Origin: Haematobacter genomosp. 1
GTDB lineage: Bacteria; Pseudomonadota; Alphaproteobacteria; Rhodobacterales; Rhodobacteraceae
Direction: 5' to 3'
DNA length: 64,000 nucleotides
Assembly (NCBI RefSeq): GCF_002196855.1
Contig: NZ_NIPW01000004.1
Span: 1 to 64,000, forward strand
Shown here: positions 46,115 through 54,121 of the stretch, piece by piece
Layout of the letters: the number at the start of each line of letters is the position of its first letter
Numbering within the stretch: position 1 is the stretch's first letter
Position numbers and translations under genes: made by a program
Notes under the pieces: generated by a model
Told to the model about the DNA's origin: nothing
Databases searched by the model: none
The model's input: only the letters and a program-made list of their open reading frames with translations

Positions 46115-46244
46115 CTTGCCCGAATCGTCGCCCTCACGGCACCGTGAAGCCGTTGGTTAATCGGGGGATTTAAGGATGAGAGCGTTTGCGCTAGCGGCTG
46201 CGGCGTCCCTTGGGATGGCTGGGCAGGCTGAGGCGGCGATTGTG
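46115..46244 (+). repeat. Direct repeat: leader and signal-peptide region of VPLPA gene 1
   Basis: Bases 46115-46244 (60-base leader, start codon and signal peptide codons) recur at 46862-46990 with about 85-90 percent identity. Shared stretches include CTTGCCCGAATCGTCGCCC and TTTGCGCT. This shows a tandem duplication of the whole gene with its leader. The leader contains small dyads (CACGG/CCGTG) that could bind a regulator. Confidence 0.8.
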
Positions 46245-46907
46245 ACGTATACGGCGACGGCGGTGAATGTATCGGCTGTATCTGAACCTTGGTATTATGA
46301 TGAAAACGGCGAAATAGGCTATAAAATCGGAGAAGCTCCGCTAACAAAGCCTATCGTAATTTCCCTGGGGGTTGATCAATCCAAAATTGTCCCCGAGAAA
46401 ACATATTCCGTTGACGATGAAAATATCGAAGACGTAATTGTGTCCCTAAACGGTGGAGAGGTTTACCCACGCGTCGTGTTCCTATGGGGTGGGTTACAAT
46501 TTGACTCGGAACTGAATATTTCGGCATGGGATTTCCATTATTTTGATCTGAACTACTACACCGACGAAAGCATGGGACTCCCAGAAATAGCTATGCGATC
46601 ATATGTTGGCGAGGCGCGGTCTCACGCATTCTTTGATCAGTATGGATCAGGAGAGGAGTATTTCTCCGAATTGTATCCGATGGCCTATTATTCAGAAGTT
46701 ATATCGTATGATTTTGACTATAAGAGCCAAGATGGACTGATTTGGCAGAAATCTATCCCCTCCCCAGTTCCCCTCCCCGCTGCCGCCCCGCTCCTGCTGG
46801 CCGGGACGGCATCTCTTTGGGCAATCGCCCGCAGGCGTCAGAGGGTAACTCAATCTTTCCTCTTGCCCGAATCGTCGCCCTTACGCGACCGTGAAGCCGT
46901 TAGTTAA
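46176..46907 (+). CDS. VPLPA-CTERM sorting-domain protein, tandem copy 1
   Basis: A 243-residue secreted protein. Signal peptide about 1-20 ('MRAFALAAAASLGMAGQAEA'), an acidic beta-rich body with no known domain, and a sorting tail 'PSPVPLPAAAPLLLAGTASL' plus 'WAIARRRQR'. VPLPA-CTERM tails are recognised by a dedicated exosortase in Rhodobacterales. After the Arg cluster the reading continues 19 residues, encoded by the leader of the next gene, so this copy has lost its original stop codon. The body has an AT-rich composition, unlike the host. Confidence 0.8.
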   Translation: MRAFALAAAASLGMAGQAEAAIVTYTATAVNVSAVSEPWYYDENGEIGYKIGEAPLTKPIVISLGVDQSKIVPEKTYSVDDENIEDVIVSLNGGEVYPRVVFLWGGLQFDSELNISAWDFHYFDLNYYTDESMGLPEIAMRSYVGEARSHAFFDQYGSGEEYFSELYPMAYYSEVISYDFDYKSQDGLIWQKSIPSPVPLPAAAPLLLAGTASLWAIARRRQRVTQSFLLPESSPLRDREAVS

Positions 46908-46990
46908 TTGGGGGATTTGAGATGAAAGCGTTTGCGCTGGGGGCTGCGGCTTGCCTTGGGATGGCTGGTCAGGCTGAGGCGGCGATTGTC
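46862..46990 (+). repeat. Direct repeat: leader and signal-peptide region of VPLPA gene 2
   Basis: Second copy of the 130-base repeat at 46115-46244. Its first 46 bases are read through as the C-terminal tail of VPLPA gene 1. The matching 3' coding ends of the two genes ('VPLPAAAPLLLAGTA') complete the case for tandem gene duplication with a diverged middle. Confidence 0.8.
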
Positions 46991-47680
46991 ACGATGAAGA
47001 TCGACGGTATTATCGCAAGCTATAACAGAACAGTTGAAACCATTGTAGGCGATACAACTAATAGTGAAACCCTTCCCATCAACGGATATTCCGGGCGCAA
47101 TTTTTCAATCCTGATCTATTACGACAGAAGCTCAGATGTCGAAGAATATACGTTTGAAGAAGCCTTTGAATACGGAGAAGTTTCAGCAATCAACGGATTC
47201 CTAAACTGGGAATTCTTAATAGGAAACGAGGTTTTCATCTCACGAGAGATGATACCAGACAACTACAATACCATTCAAGAGATCGTAGCAGACTCCTTAT
47301 ACAATGGCTACTATTCTAGAAATGAGTCTGGCGTTTTGTATTCACTGTATAATGGGAAAGTGTCAGGAGAGTTCTTTTTTACCACCTCTATGAGATACAA
47401 CGAATCCCGCTGGCCGACTGACTTACTTTCAAATGCAACACTATATAGTTCAGCACCTGGGTGGGGTGACCTATTAATGCAAGAGATGCACTATCTGTTT
47501 GAGGGAGAAGCCCGCATAGGGGCGGTAAATTACATATCCCACATGAAGATCATACCCGAAAAGGTGACCATCATCGCCCCTGCGCCTGTCCCTCTTCCCG
47601 CTGCCGCCCCGCTCCTTCTGGCCGGGACGGCAGCGCTTTGGGCAATCAGCCGTAGGCGTCAGAGGGTGACCGACAGGTGA
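46922..47680 (+). CDS. VPLPA-CTERM sorting-domain protein, tandem copy 2
   Basis: A 252-residue secreted protein. Signal peptide about 1-20 ('MKAFALGAAACLGMAGQAEA'), a body of about 200 residues that differs strongly from copy 1, and the tail 'APVPLPAAAPLLLAGTAALW' followed by 'AISRRRQRVTDR'. The near-identical ends with divergent middles suggest rapid change in the surface-exposed part. Its last 22 bases overlap the convergent tail-type gene. The function is unknown. Confidence 0.8.
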   Translation: MKAFALGAAACLGMAGQAEAAIVTMKIDGIIASYNRTVETIVGDTTNSETLPINGYSGRNFSILIYYDRSSDVEEYTFEEAFEYGEVSAINGFLNWEFLIGNEVFISREMIPDNYNTIQEIVADSLYNGYYSRNESGVLYSLYNGKVSGEFFFTTSMRYNESRWPTDLLSNATLYSSAPGWGDLLMQEMHYLFEGEARIGAVNYISHMKIIPEKVTIIAPAPVPLPAAAPLLLAGTAALWAISRRRQRVTDR

Positions 47681-49371
47681 GGCCACCACCTGCCCTCACC
47701 ATCGCGATAGCCCGCCACCTGCAGCCCGCCTGAAAAGGTTTCAGCGGCGTAGGCTTCTTTGACCACGCCATCGGCAATCGCCTCGTCCTCGGCGTATGCC
47801 TCCTCTTCCGTCAATCCCGCCGTGGTGCTTCGTGCCTGTCCGGTAAATGTCAGTGGATTCTGCCACGGTAGCCCGTCACGGCGGGTCACTGTTATGGAAG
47901 TGCCGGAAAGGACTGCGCTATACGGGATCTGAGTGGTGCCGGTCATGATGCGGAAGCAGTGCAGATCGGCGGGCTGATCGCTGTATATTGCCCCGCCGTT
48001 TGCCGCGTTTACATGCAGAGTCACAGCCATGCGATCCGGGCTTATGGCCACATCGGAATAGTAGGGATACTGGACGGAGGTCAGGCCCATTGCCTTTGCC
48101 ACACCGAGGGCCATCACTGATGCTTCGTGAACAGCGCCTTTCGTGATGCCAGATTGAGTATTATAGCGGGACGAGTCAAAGAGGTGTCGCGGGTGAGGCC
48201 CTCCTCTCCCGCCCTGCGTCGTGAGCCCGACGACGGGCGGGGTCATGGTGCCGCCCAGATCATACATTGCCTGAGCCTGCTGAGTGCACTGCGGCACAGC
48301 AAATTGCAGGCGCACGTAGTTTTGCGATGCAATCCGATAGCCCGGGGACAGAATGTCGTCTAGAGTGCCGAGCTGACCAGAAAGCCCCCCATCACTCATG
48401 ACCTGACTGTAGCTCAGCGTCGTTGACATCTCGTTGAATACGCACAGGGATACGTCATTTCCCGCGAGGTCCACTTTTGTGCACAGATCATCCCATTCTT
48501 CCTGCACAGTGAAAATCAGCCTGGCGTTTCGGCCTGACTTAGCCACGGAGATATAACACCACCGATATCCACCGAATTGGGCAAGCTGGTTTATGGCTGC
48601 CCTGGCTCCCGCACCGGATACAGCGCGGTTTTGAGCGGCGTCGGAAGCAGTCCGCGTATTATCGGCGCTGTTGACCAGACCATACCGAAGAGGCCCGACT
48701 CCAGCGCCGCCGTTACCTGTGAGCAAGTTATTGACGCACACAGCCATCTGGTTTTCCGCCGCAGTCAGTGGCCAGCTTGGATTGTAAATATTTCCCTTGC
48801 CGTTGGGCCAAAGGTCTACCGCGATAGACAAGCTCGATGGCCCTAGCGCCATGTATTTGAAGCTGACAGCACAGCGCCCGATGCTGCGCGCCACGACGCC
48901 CGGGTTGGCGGTCAGCCGCACTTCGCGCCAGCACCAGTGTTCCGTCGCCGGGATCGTCCGCGTCACGCTCCACGCCCCGCCGCTGATCGTGCCAGCGGGC
49001 ACCCAGCCGGTAACGGCCTCGCCGCCCTCGCCGACAAGCCGGAACTCTACCGCCATGCCCTCAAGGGTGGGGTGAGCCGGGCCGGAGAATGTCACCGGCC
49101 TTGCCTTGCTGGCGATCTGCGTATCCCCGACCAGCCCATAGACCCATCCATCCATAGCGACATTGGGCACGCCGTCCCTGATCGACGGATAAGGATCGTG
49201 GTCTAGCATACCCGGGGTGATACCTCCCGGAGAGACATGCTCACCCGAAAGGGGATGCAGAGGGATTGCCACATAGTCCATTCCAGCCAGCAGGGATGCG
49301 AGCGCCGTGGAGGCGGTCAAGCGGCTATCAGAGTCGCCCAGAGCCTCGCGGTAATAGCGAATAAGTGCCAT
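47659..49371 (-). CDS. Phage tail-associated protein, function uncertain
   Basis: A 570-residue protein beginning 'MALIRYYREALGDSDSRLTA'. Residues about 90-170 look Ig-like ('VEFRLVGEGGEAVTGWVPAG'), the middle is Trp/Asn-rich ('LSIAVDLWPNGKGNIYNPSW') and the end is beta-rich ('ITVTRRDGLPWQNPLTFTG'). Size, GC content and position next to a lysis cassette fit a tail fibre or host-interaction protein, possibly with an esterase-like core around 'HPRHLFDSSRYN'. I do not recognise a definite family. The start at 49371 is preferred over a 60-residue longer reading. Confidence 0.5.
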   Translation of the reverse strand: MALIRYYREALGDSDSRLTASTALASLLAGMDYVAIPLHPLSGEHVSPGGITPGMLDHDPYPSIRDGVPNVAMDGWVYGLVGDTQIASKARPVTFSGPAHPTLEGMAVEFRLVGEGGEAVTGWVPAGTISGGAWSVTRTIPATEHWCWREVRLTANPGVVARSIGRCAVSFKYMALGPSSLSIAVDLWPNGKGNIYNPSWPLTAAENQMAVCVNNLLTGNGGAGVGPLRYGLVNSADNTRTASDAAQNRAVSGAGARAAINQLAQFGGYRWCYISVAKSGRNARLIFTVQEEWDDLCTKVDLAGNDVSLCVFNEMSTTLSYSQVMSDGGLSGQLGTLDDILSPGYRIASQNYVRLQFAVPQCTQQAQAMYDLGGTMTPPVVGLTTQGGRGGPHPRHLFDSSRYNTQSGITKGAVHEASVMALGVAKAMGLTSVQYPYYSDVAISPDRMAVTLHVNAANGGAIYSDQPADLHCFRIMTGTTQIPYSAVLSGTSITVTRRDGLPWQNPLTFTGQARSTTAGLTEEEAYAEDEAIADGVVKEAYAAETFSGGLQVAGYRDGEGRWWPHLSVTL

Positions 49372-49372
49372 G

Positions 49373-49561
49373 TCAGGCTCCCGGCTGCGGAATGAGGGAC
49401 AGAACGTCGTCCCAAAGCGTGTTGAAAATGCGCAGCCCCCACGTGGTGGCCGGATCATCGTCGTTGGATTCGGCAAAACCCGCACCTTCAAACATGTGGG
49501 GATAGGGGTCGCCGTTGACCGGGTATGTCCCATCCGTCGTGCGCACGACATAGGATTTCAT
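49373..49561 (-). CDS. Small phage protein, unknown
   Basis: A 62-residue protein ('MKSYVVRTTDGTYPVNGDPY' at the start, 'TLWDDVLSLIPQPGA' at the end) with GAGGAA just before the ATG at 49559-49561. It ends one base before the tail-type gene and is clearly in the same operon. I recognise no family; it may be a tail assembly or tail-fibre accessory protein. Confidence 0.55.
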   Translation of the reverse strand: MKSYVVRTTDGTYPVNGDPYPHMFEGAGFAESNDDDPATTWGLRIFNTLWDDVLSLIPQPGA

Positions 49562-49568
49562 CTCTTCC

Positions 49569-49681
49569 TCACCCCGGCTGCATGATCCCCAGCGCCTGAG
49601 CAAAAAGCATGAAGTCGCCGCCAACGCCCTGATTGCGGTAGGGAGAATTGATCGCCACGCATCGGCTGGCACCGTTTGCGG
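49569..49681 (-). pseudogene. C-terminal fragment of a phage structural gene
   Basis: On the minus strand the frame ending at TGA 49569-49571 reads 'SANGASRCVAINSPYRNQG', then 'GGDFMLFAQALGIMQPG', a coherent protein end followed by the ribosome site of the next gene. The upstream part is missing: from 49682 the DNA is parB coding sequence in the other direction. The fragment marks one side of a large internal deletion. Confidence 0.6.
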
Positions 49682-51148
49682 ATGGCCGCTTCGGGCGCGC
49701 AGCCGGCCATGATCGCCAAGGCCTTCGCGGTGACGGAGCGACATGTCCGCCAGCGGATGACGCTGGCCACCCTGCCGGTCGCTGCGCTCGACGCGCTGCG
49801 CACTGACCAGATCACCCTTGACCAGGCGGGCGCGCTGACCTCCGCGCAGTCGGAGGAGGCTCTGCTCGCCGAGCTGCGCCGCGTTCTTACCAGCACGTGG
49901 GGCGTTTCTGCCGCTAACATCCGGCAAAACCTGCTGCCTCGCGGCATCTCGCTCGACGACCGGCGCGTCAAATGGCTCGGGCTGGCAGCCTACCGCAATG
50001 CGGGCGGCGTCATTCAGGAGGACCTGTTCACCGACGACACCCGTATTCTCGACGAGGCATTGCTCGACAAGCTCTTCACCGATCGGCTGGAGGAATGCGC
50101 GGAGCTCAACCGGGGCAAAGGCTATGCTTGGGTGAAGATCCACACGAAGGATGCGTGGATCCCCTTTGATCTCATCGAAAAGCTCGCTCGCGTCGATCTC
50201 GTCCCCGTCGAACTGCCGGAGGCCGATGCCGCGGAGCTGGAGACCCTCACCGAAGCCGATGACCTGACGGAGGAGGAATACGCGCGCCTGGAAAAGCTCG
50301 AGGATCGCGCTGCAGGCGACATCTCGGACGAAGATCGGGCCGTCGCCGGCATCTTCCTCCACGTGGACAGGCACGGCGAGCTGAAGACCAGCGGCCCGTG
50401 GCGGGAGAAGCCGCAGGCATCCGGGAGCGACGAGGTCGAGACGGCCAAAGTCGAGACGCTGCCCCAGTCCCTGACAGAGGACATGCGGCGCACCCAGCGT
50501 CTGGCCATCCAGACCGCTCTGCTCGGCAAGCCCGAGCTGGTGCTCGACCTGCTGACCGTCGCGCTGACGGCGCCGATCTGGAACTGGCAGCGCCCGCTGT
50601 CGATTGACCCTTCGCTGAATCCGATTGCGCCGGAGAAGGCGGACGCCACTGTGATCGACGAGCGCCTGACCGATGCCGTCAATGACGGTAAGGCTATGAC
50701 CGGGAGAGACCTGTCTCTGACCCATCTGACCGACATTCAGGCTATGCCGAAGAAGGACCGCAACGCGCGGCTCACCGCCGCGCTGGCCCGCCTCTTTACC
50801 CCGGTCACCGGCGACTTTACCGCCTCCGTCGCCCGCCTCGCCGGCGCCGATATCCGCAAGGTCTGGACACCGACGGCCGAGAACTATTTCGCCCGCCTCC
50901 CCGTCGCGCGGCTGGACAGGATCTGGGCGGAGCTGGTCCCGGATGGCGGGCCGGACGGTGACGGCTGGCTGTCCATGAAAAAGGCACTCAAGGCCAAAGA
51001 CCTCGACCGCCTGTTCCGCAACCCCGATTTCCGGTCCGCGCTGTTCCTGTCGAAGGACGATTGCAAGCGTATCGATGCCTGGGTGCTTGCCGAAATGGAG
51101 TGGCCGGCGCCATCGGACCAGGCTGACGCGCAGGAGGAAGCGGCATGA
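49682..51148 (+). CDS. ParB-family protein lacking its N-terminal domain
   Basis: A 488-residue reading that begins inside the HTH region of a plasmid/phage ParB-like protein: 'MAASGAQPAMIAKAFAVTER' and 'HVRQRMTLATLP'. The rest is the long C-terminal part with acidic linkers ('EADDLTEEEYARLEKLED'). The N-terminal ParB/sulfiredoxin-type nuclease/CTPase domain is absent because sequence upstream of 49682 belongs to a different, opposite-strand gene. It has no ribosome site of its own. It is probably non-functional. The stop overlaps the next gene by 4 bases. Confidence 0.75.
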   Translation: MAASGAQPAMIAKAFAVTERHVRQRMTLATLPVAALDALRTDQITLDQAGALTSAQSEEALLAELRRVLTSTWGVSAANIRQNLLPRGISLDDRRVKWLGLAAYRNAGGVIQEDLFTDDTRILDEALLDKLFTDRLEECAELNRGKGYAWVKIHTKDAWIPFDLIEKLARVDLVPVELPEADAAELETLTEADDLTEEEYARLEKLEDRAAGDISDEDRAVAGIFLHVDRHGELKTSGPWREKPQASGSDEVETAKVETLPQSLTEDMRRTQRLAIQTALLGKPELVLDLLTVALTAPIWNWQRPLSIDPSLNPIAPEKADATVIDERLTDAVNDGKAMTGRDLSLTHLTDIQAMPKKDRNARLTAALARLFTPVTGDFTASVARLAGADIRKVWTPTAENYFARLPVARLDRIWAELVPDGGPDGDGWLSMKKALKAKDLDRLFRNPDFRSALFLSKDDCKRIDAWVLAEMEWPAPSDQADAQEEAA

Positions 51149-51405
51149 GCGATCCGATCCAGCCCGAACACCGGACGCTGATGAACACCCTCGCGCACCT
51201 CATCGACGAAGCGCTTAACGGCCCCTTTCAACCGGGCGTCCCGCGCCGGATCGGGTTCGCCCTGCTGATATCCGAGTTCAACCGAATTGAGGACGGCCGG
51301 GTAAACTACATCAGCAACGGCGACCGGAGCAGCATGCTGGCCATGCTCCGCGAATATCTGTCCCGCGCCGAGAAGGATCGGCCCGGCGCGACCCAGAACC
51401 CCTGA
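51145..51405 (+). CDS. Small phage-type protein, unknown
   Basis: An 86-residue protein ('MSDPIQPEHRTLMNTLAHLI' onwards) with no recognised domain. Its ATG overlaps the parB stop (ATGA), and GGAGGAAG lies upstream, so it was part of the original parB operon. It is soluble, mostly helical by eye and of host-like GC content. Confidence 0.6.
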   Translation: MSDPIQPEHRTLMNTLAHLIDEALNGPFQPGVPRRIGFALLISEFNRIEDGRVNYISNGDRSSMLAMLREYLSRAEKDRPGATQNP

Positions 51406-51422
51406 TCTAACAGGATCACGCC

Positions 51423-51788
51423 ATGAAATTTTTAACACTCGCTTTGGCGGGCTTGATGCTCGCACCCTGTGCATATGCGGACACTGCCGGTCCGGGCGAC
51501 TTCAAGGTCGTCTATCTGCCCCCAGACACAGAGTGCGGCACCTCTCTGCGCCTTGAAGAGGGCACCGGCATCTACGGCCTGATGCAGCCGAAATCCACGT
51601 TCGTCTATGCGCCGGCGCGGCATGAGACTTTCCCGCCGATCGTCATCCCGACCGCGCCGGGCGGCACAGACCATCACCGGCCCGAGCCGCCACGCCCGCC
51701 CCCGTCGCCCGTGCCCGTGCCATCGGCCCTGCTGTCGCTGCTCGGTGCCCTGATTTCCGCCGCCGCTGTTTGGAGGATGACCCGATGA
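51423..51788 (+). CDS. Secreted protein with VPLPA-like C-terminal sorting tail
   Basis: A 121-residue protein. Signal peptide about 1-19 ('MKFLTLALAGLMLAPCAYA'), a short body with one Cys, a Pro-rich linker ('PEPPRPPPSPVP') and the tail 'VPVPSALLSLLGALISAAAV' plus 'WRMTR'. The order motif / hydrophobic helix / basic end is that of VPLPA-CTERM proteins. It is the fourth such protein in the island and the only one with host-like GC content. It lies in the early-gene operon and its stop overlaps the next start. Confidence 0.7.
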   Translation: MKFLTLALAGLMLAPCAYADTAGPGDFKVVYLPPDTECGTSLRLEEGTGIYGLMQPKSTFVYAPARHETFPPIVIPTAPGGTDHHRPEPPRPPPSPVPVPSALLSLLGALISAAAVWRMTR

Positions 51789-52051
51789 AATGGATACGCC
51801 GCCTTTACTCCCGCTGGCAGACACACCTCCGCCTTCTCCGCGAGCTTGAGATGGGCAAGATCGAATACGACAGCCGCAGCGATGAGGTGTGCCTCGCACC
51901 CGGCGTCCCCCTCACGGACGAGCATATTCGGATCGTGCAGCAGCGCCCGTATCTCGCGGATGGCTGGCCCAAGCACCTGCGTGGGGAGATTGGCCTGCCG
52001 CCTTTTCCGCCGCGTGAGGAAGACGACGATTTTATCAACAGGATTTTGTGA
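51785..52051 (+). CDS. Small phage-type protein, unknown
   Basis: An 88-residue protein starting 'MKWIRRLYSRWQTHLRLLRE', strongly basic at the N-terminus and acidic at the end ('PPREEDDDFINRIL'). The ATG at 51785 overlaps the previous stop and has GGAGG at 51772-51776. No family is recognised. It is in a run of overlapping small genes typical of phage early regions. Confidence 0.6.
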   Translation: MKWIRRLYSRWQTHLRLLRELEMGKIEYDSRSDEVCLAPGVPLTDEHIRIVQQRPYLADGWPKHLRGEIGLPPFPPREEDDDFINRIL

Positions 52052-52686
52052 TGACCGGCGATCTGATCAGCCGGGCAGCGGCGATTGAAGTTGCAGCGGA
52101 GTGGCATGACGCTTGGTTTGGTGATGGGCTTAAGGGGCCTGTCGCCGCAGCCATCCGCGCCCTCCCCGCCGCTCAGGCGCAGGTGCAGAAGCCGGTGGCG
52201 CTGACCATGAAGCCGTTTGACTTCCGGTGGAAGTCAAAGGCCAGCCCGAACCCCAGCGTGATGGAGCTACATCACGACGATTACTCAGCCTATGTCGTAA
52301 TCCCCTACGATCCCGGCTTTGACCCGGCAGCGGGTATCGGTCTTTGGAGTGGCGTCAGCAATTACAAGGGGAAGGCAGGCTTCGCCACACGCGAAGATGC
52401 TATGCGCTATTGCGAGGACACGATCCGCAATGACGCGCAGCGAGCAATCAATGCCGCACGAAAATGGCTAGCCACTTCCGCAGCCCACGCAGAGGCGGAG
52501 AGCGCCGAACTCACCGCGGCCCGCGCGCAGATCAAGGCGCTGGAGGAGGCGCTATCGGACCTTTTGTCTTGGTTCGGCGATGAGCCGAGTAGTTATGACC
52601 CTTGGATAATCAAGGCGGGTGATTTGGGTGCGGATGACGCCATCAAAGCCGCCCGTGCCGCCCTCGACAAGCTGGGGAATGGGTGA
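52051..52686 (+). CDS. Phage-type protein, unknown
   Basis: A 211-residue protein. Residues about 5-45 ('LISRAAAIEVAAEWHDAWFG' and 'VAAAIRALPAAQ') resemble the short N-terminal motif shared by many phage hypothetical proteins. The C-terminal third is a coiled coil ('AELTAARAQIKALEEALSDL'). Start and stop codons overlap the neighbouring genes (TGATG). The function is unknown. Confidence 0.6.
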   Translation: MTGDLISRAAAIEVAAEWHDAWFGDGLKGPVAAAIRALPAAQAQVQKPVALTMKPFDFRWKSKASPNPSVMELHHDDYSAYVVIPYDPGFDPAAGIGLWSGVSNYKGKAGFATREDAMRYCEDTIRNDAQRAINAARKWLATSAAHAEAESAELTAARAQIKALEEALSDLLSWFGDEPSSYDPWIIKAGDLGADDAIKAARAALDKLGNG

Positions 52687-52931
52687 TGGGTGAGCCTAGC
52701 ATGATGATCGCCGTGGACGCGGGCGAGCTTGCCGCTCTGCGTGAGGAAATGGCCGCGATGCGCCGCGCCATCGAAGGCTCCCGCATTACTCCCCCGCCGA
52801 ACTGGCTTACCATCGCGGAGTATGCCGACCAGATCGGACGCACGAGAAAGACCGTGCGAAACTGGATTCGTGATGGCAAGATAGAGACGCGGCGCGAGGG
52901 TGCAATCACCATGGTACGCGCCGGCCAGTGA
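52686..52931 (+). CDS. HTH DNA-binding protein, excisionase-like
   Basis: An 81-residue protein. Its C-terminal half is a MerR/HTH_17-type winged helix: 'WLTIAEYADQIGRTRKTVRN' then 'WIRDGKIETRREG'. It ends 60 bases from attR. Small proteins of this kind next to an attachment site usually act as excisionases, bending DNA for the integrase at the other end. An in-frame ATG at 52701 is an alternative start. The N-terminal part is a short coiled coil. Confidence 0.7.
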   Translation: MGEPSMMIAVDAGELAALREEMAAMRRAIEGSRITPPPNWLTIAEYADQIGRTRKTVRNWIRDGKIETRREGAITMVRAGQ

Positions 52932-52991
52932 ATCGGCGCTCGCATTTTTTACGCTTCAAAACTCTAGTGCGTTGAAAATTAAGTCGTTTCT

Positions 52992-53011
52992 AGTCCCCTT
53001 CCCGGCACCAC
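52992..53011 (+). other. attR core of the integrated island
   Basis: Exact second copy of AGTCCCCTTCCCGGCACCAC from the tRNA-Leu 3' end. No other part of a tRNA is present here, so it is the right attachment site and not a gene. The sequence 53012-53162 beyond it shows no gene. Confidence 0.92.
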
Positions 53012-53162
53012 AATTTTCCTTGCGGAACGTACCTCATTGAAAATTGGCAACTTGGCGCCAGACCGACGCTCAATTTGTCCTCGGCTCCAACCGTCCGTCA
53101 CATGACGCAGGCGATGATGCTCGGGGCCGGGCCCCCGGCGTTCGAGCCATGAGCGGGTGACC

Positions 53163-54023
53163 TCAGCGGCGCAGGCCCGCGAAGGTGTCGCAATCCTTGA
53201 TCTGGCCGGAGTTATACCCCTGCGCGAACCAGTGCTGTCGTTGCGCCGAACTTCCATGGGTGAAGGTCTCGGGCACGGGGCGGCGGCCGGCGGCCCGTTG
53301 CAACGTATCGTCGCCGATGCGCGCGGCGGCATCCATCGCCTCGTCGATATCGCCGGGATCGAGCGTTCCGAACTGGGTGTCCGCCTGTCGTGCCCAGATG
53401 CCCGACAGACAATCGGCCTGAAGTTCGATGAGCACGGAAAGCTGGTTGCTGTCCACCTCGCTCACCCGCTGGCGAAGATCGTTGACCTGTCCCAGAATCC
53501 CCAGTTCATCCTGCACGTGATGGCCGACCTCATGGGCCACCACATAGGCGGCAGCGAAATCGCCCTTGGCGCCGAGTTGCCGGCTAAGCGTGGTGAAGAA
53601 ACTGGTGTCCAGATAGACCTTCTGGTCCGCCGGGCAATAGAAGGGCCCCATCGCTTCCGAAGCGCCGCCGCAGGCGGAGGACGTCATGCCCTTGAACAGC
53701 ACCAGGGTCGGTGGCCTGTACTGCCGCCCGACCTGCTCGCGGAAGACCCGATCCCAGACCTCCTCCGTATCCGCGAGCGTGACGGAGACGAACTGCGCGG
53801 CATCCTGATCCTCCTGCGTCAGTTCGACGGGACCGCTCTGCTGTATATATCCGCCGCCCTCGTTCAGCACGGGCGACAAATCCACTCCGAACAGCCAGCC
53901 GATCAACACCAGCGCGATCAGGCCGAAGCCACCGATCCCGCCCACCCGTGCATAGCCCCTGCCACCGCCTGCCGACCGGCGATCCTCGATATTGCTGCTG
54001 CCCCTGCGCCCGCGCCATTCCAT
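53163..54023 (-). CDS. Neutral zinc metallopeptidase (YpfJ family), membrane-anchored
   Basis: A 286-residue protein. A basic N-terminus ('MEWRGRRGSSNIEDRRSAGG') precedes one membrane segment (about 30-47) and a periplasmic peptidase domain with the zinc motif 'YVVAHEVGHHVQ' (HExxH), 'FYCPADQKVYLDTSF' and 'ELQADCLSGIWA', which supplies the third ligand. The end 'RQHWFAQGYNSGQIKDCDTF' is diagnostic of the family. The function in cells is not established. Confidence 0.92.
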   Translation of the reverse strand: MEWRGRRGSSNIEDRRSAGGGRGYARVGGIGGFGLIALVLIGWLFGVDLSPVLNEGGGYIQQSGPVELTQEDQDAAQFVSVTLADTEEVWDRVFREQVGRQYRPPTLVLFKGMTSSACGGASEAMGPFYCPADQKVYLDTSFFTTLSRQLGAKGDFAAAYVVAHEVGHHVQDELGILGQVNDLRQRVSEVDSNQLSVLIELQADCLSGIWARQADTQFGTLDPGDIDEAMDAAARIGDDTLQRAAGRRPVPETFTHGSSAQRQHWFAQGYNSGQIKDCDTFAGLRR

Positions 54024-54121
54024 CGCCGTCTCCTCACCTAAGCCTTACCGCCCGCCCTCGCCCGTAGCCTTGACCCCGCTTGTGCCGCGTGCTGCAAGGA
54101 GCCGTCTCGGGAGAAAGAACC

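Larger units (their letters stand above)
41405..53011. mobile_element. Defective prophage / integrated island in tRNA-Leu
   Basis: An 11.6-kb element bounded by 20-bp direct repeats of the tRNA-Leu 3' end. It contains a tyrosine integrase next to attL, an excisionase-like HTH protein next to attR, a lysis cassette, a tail-type gene, a 5'-truncated parB and small phage-type genes. Head, portal, terminase and repressor genes are missing. Several genes, mainly the VPLPA-CTERM ones, are far more AT-rich than the surrounding chromosome. The ends look intact, so excision may still be possible although particle formation is not. Confidence 0.88.

Noticed and set aside
52992-53011. A partial tRNA gene at the right end of the island
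   Set aside because: Only the last 20 bases of tRNA-Leu are present; it is the attR repeat.
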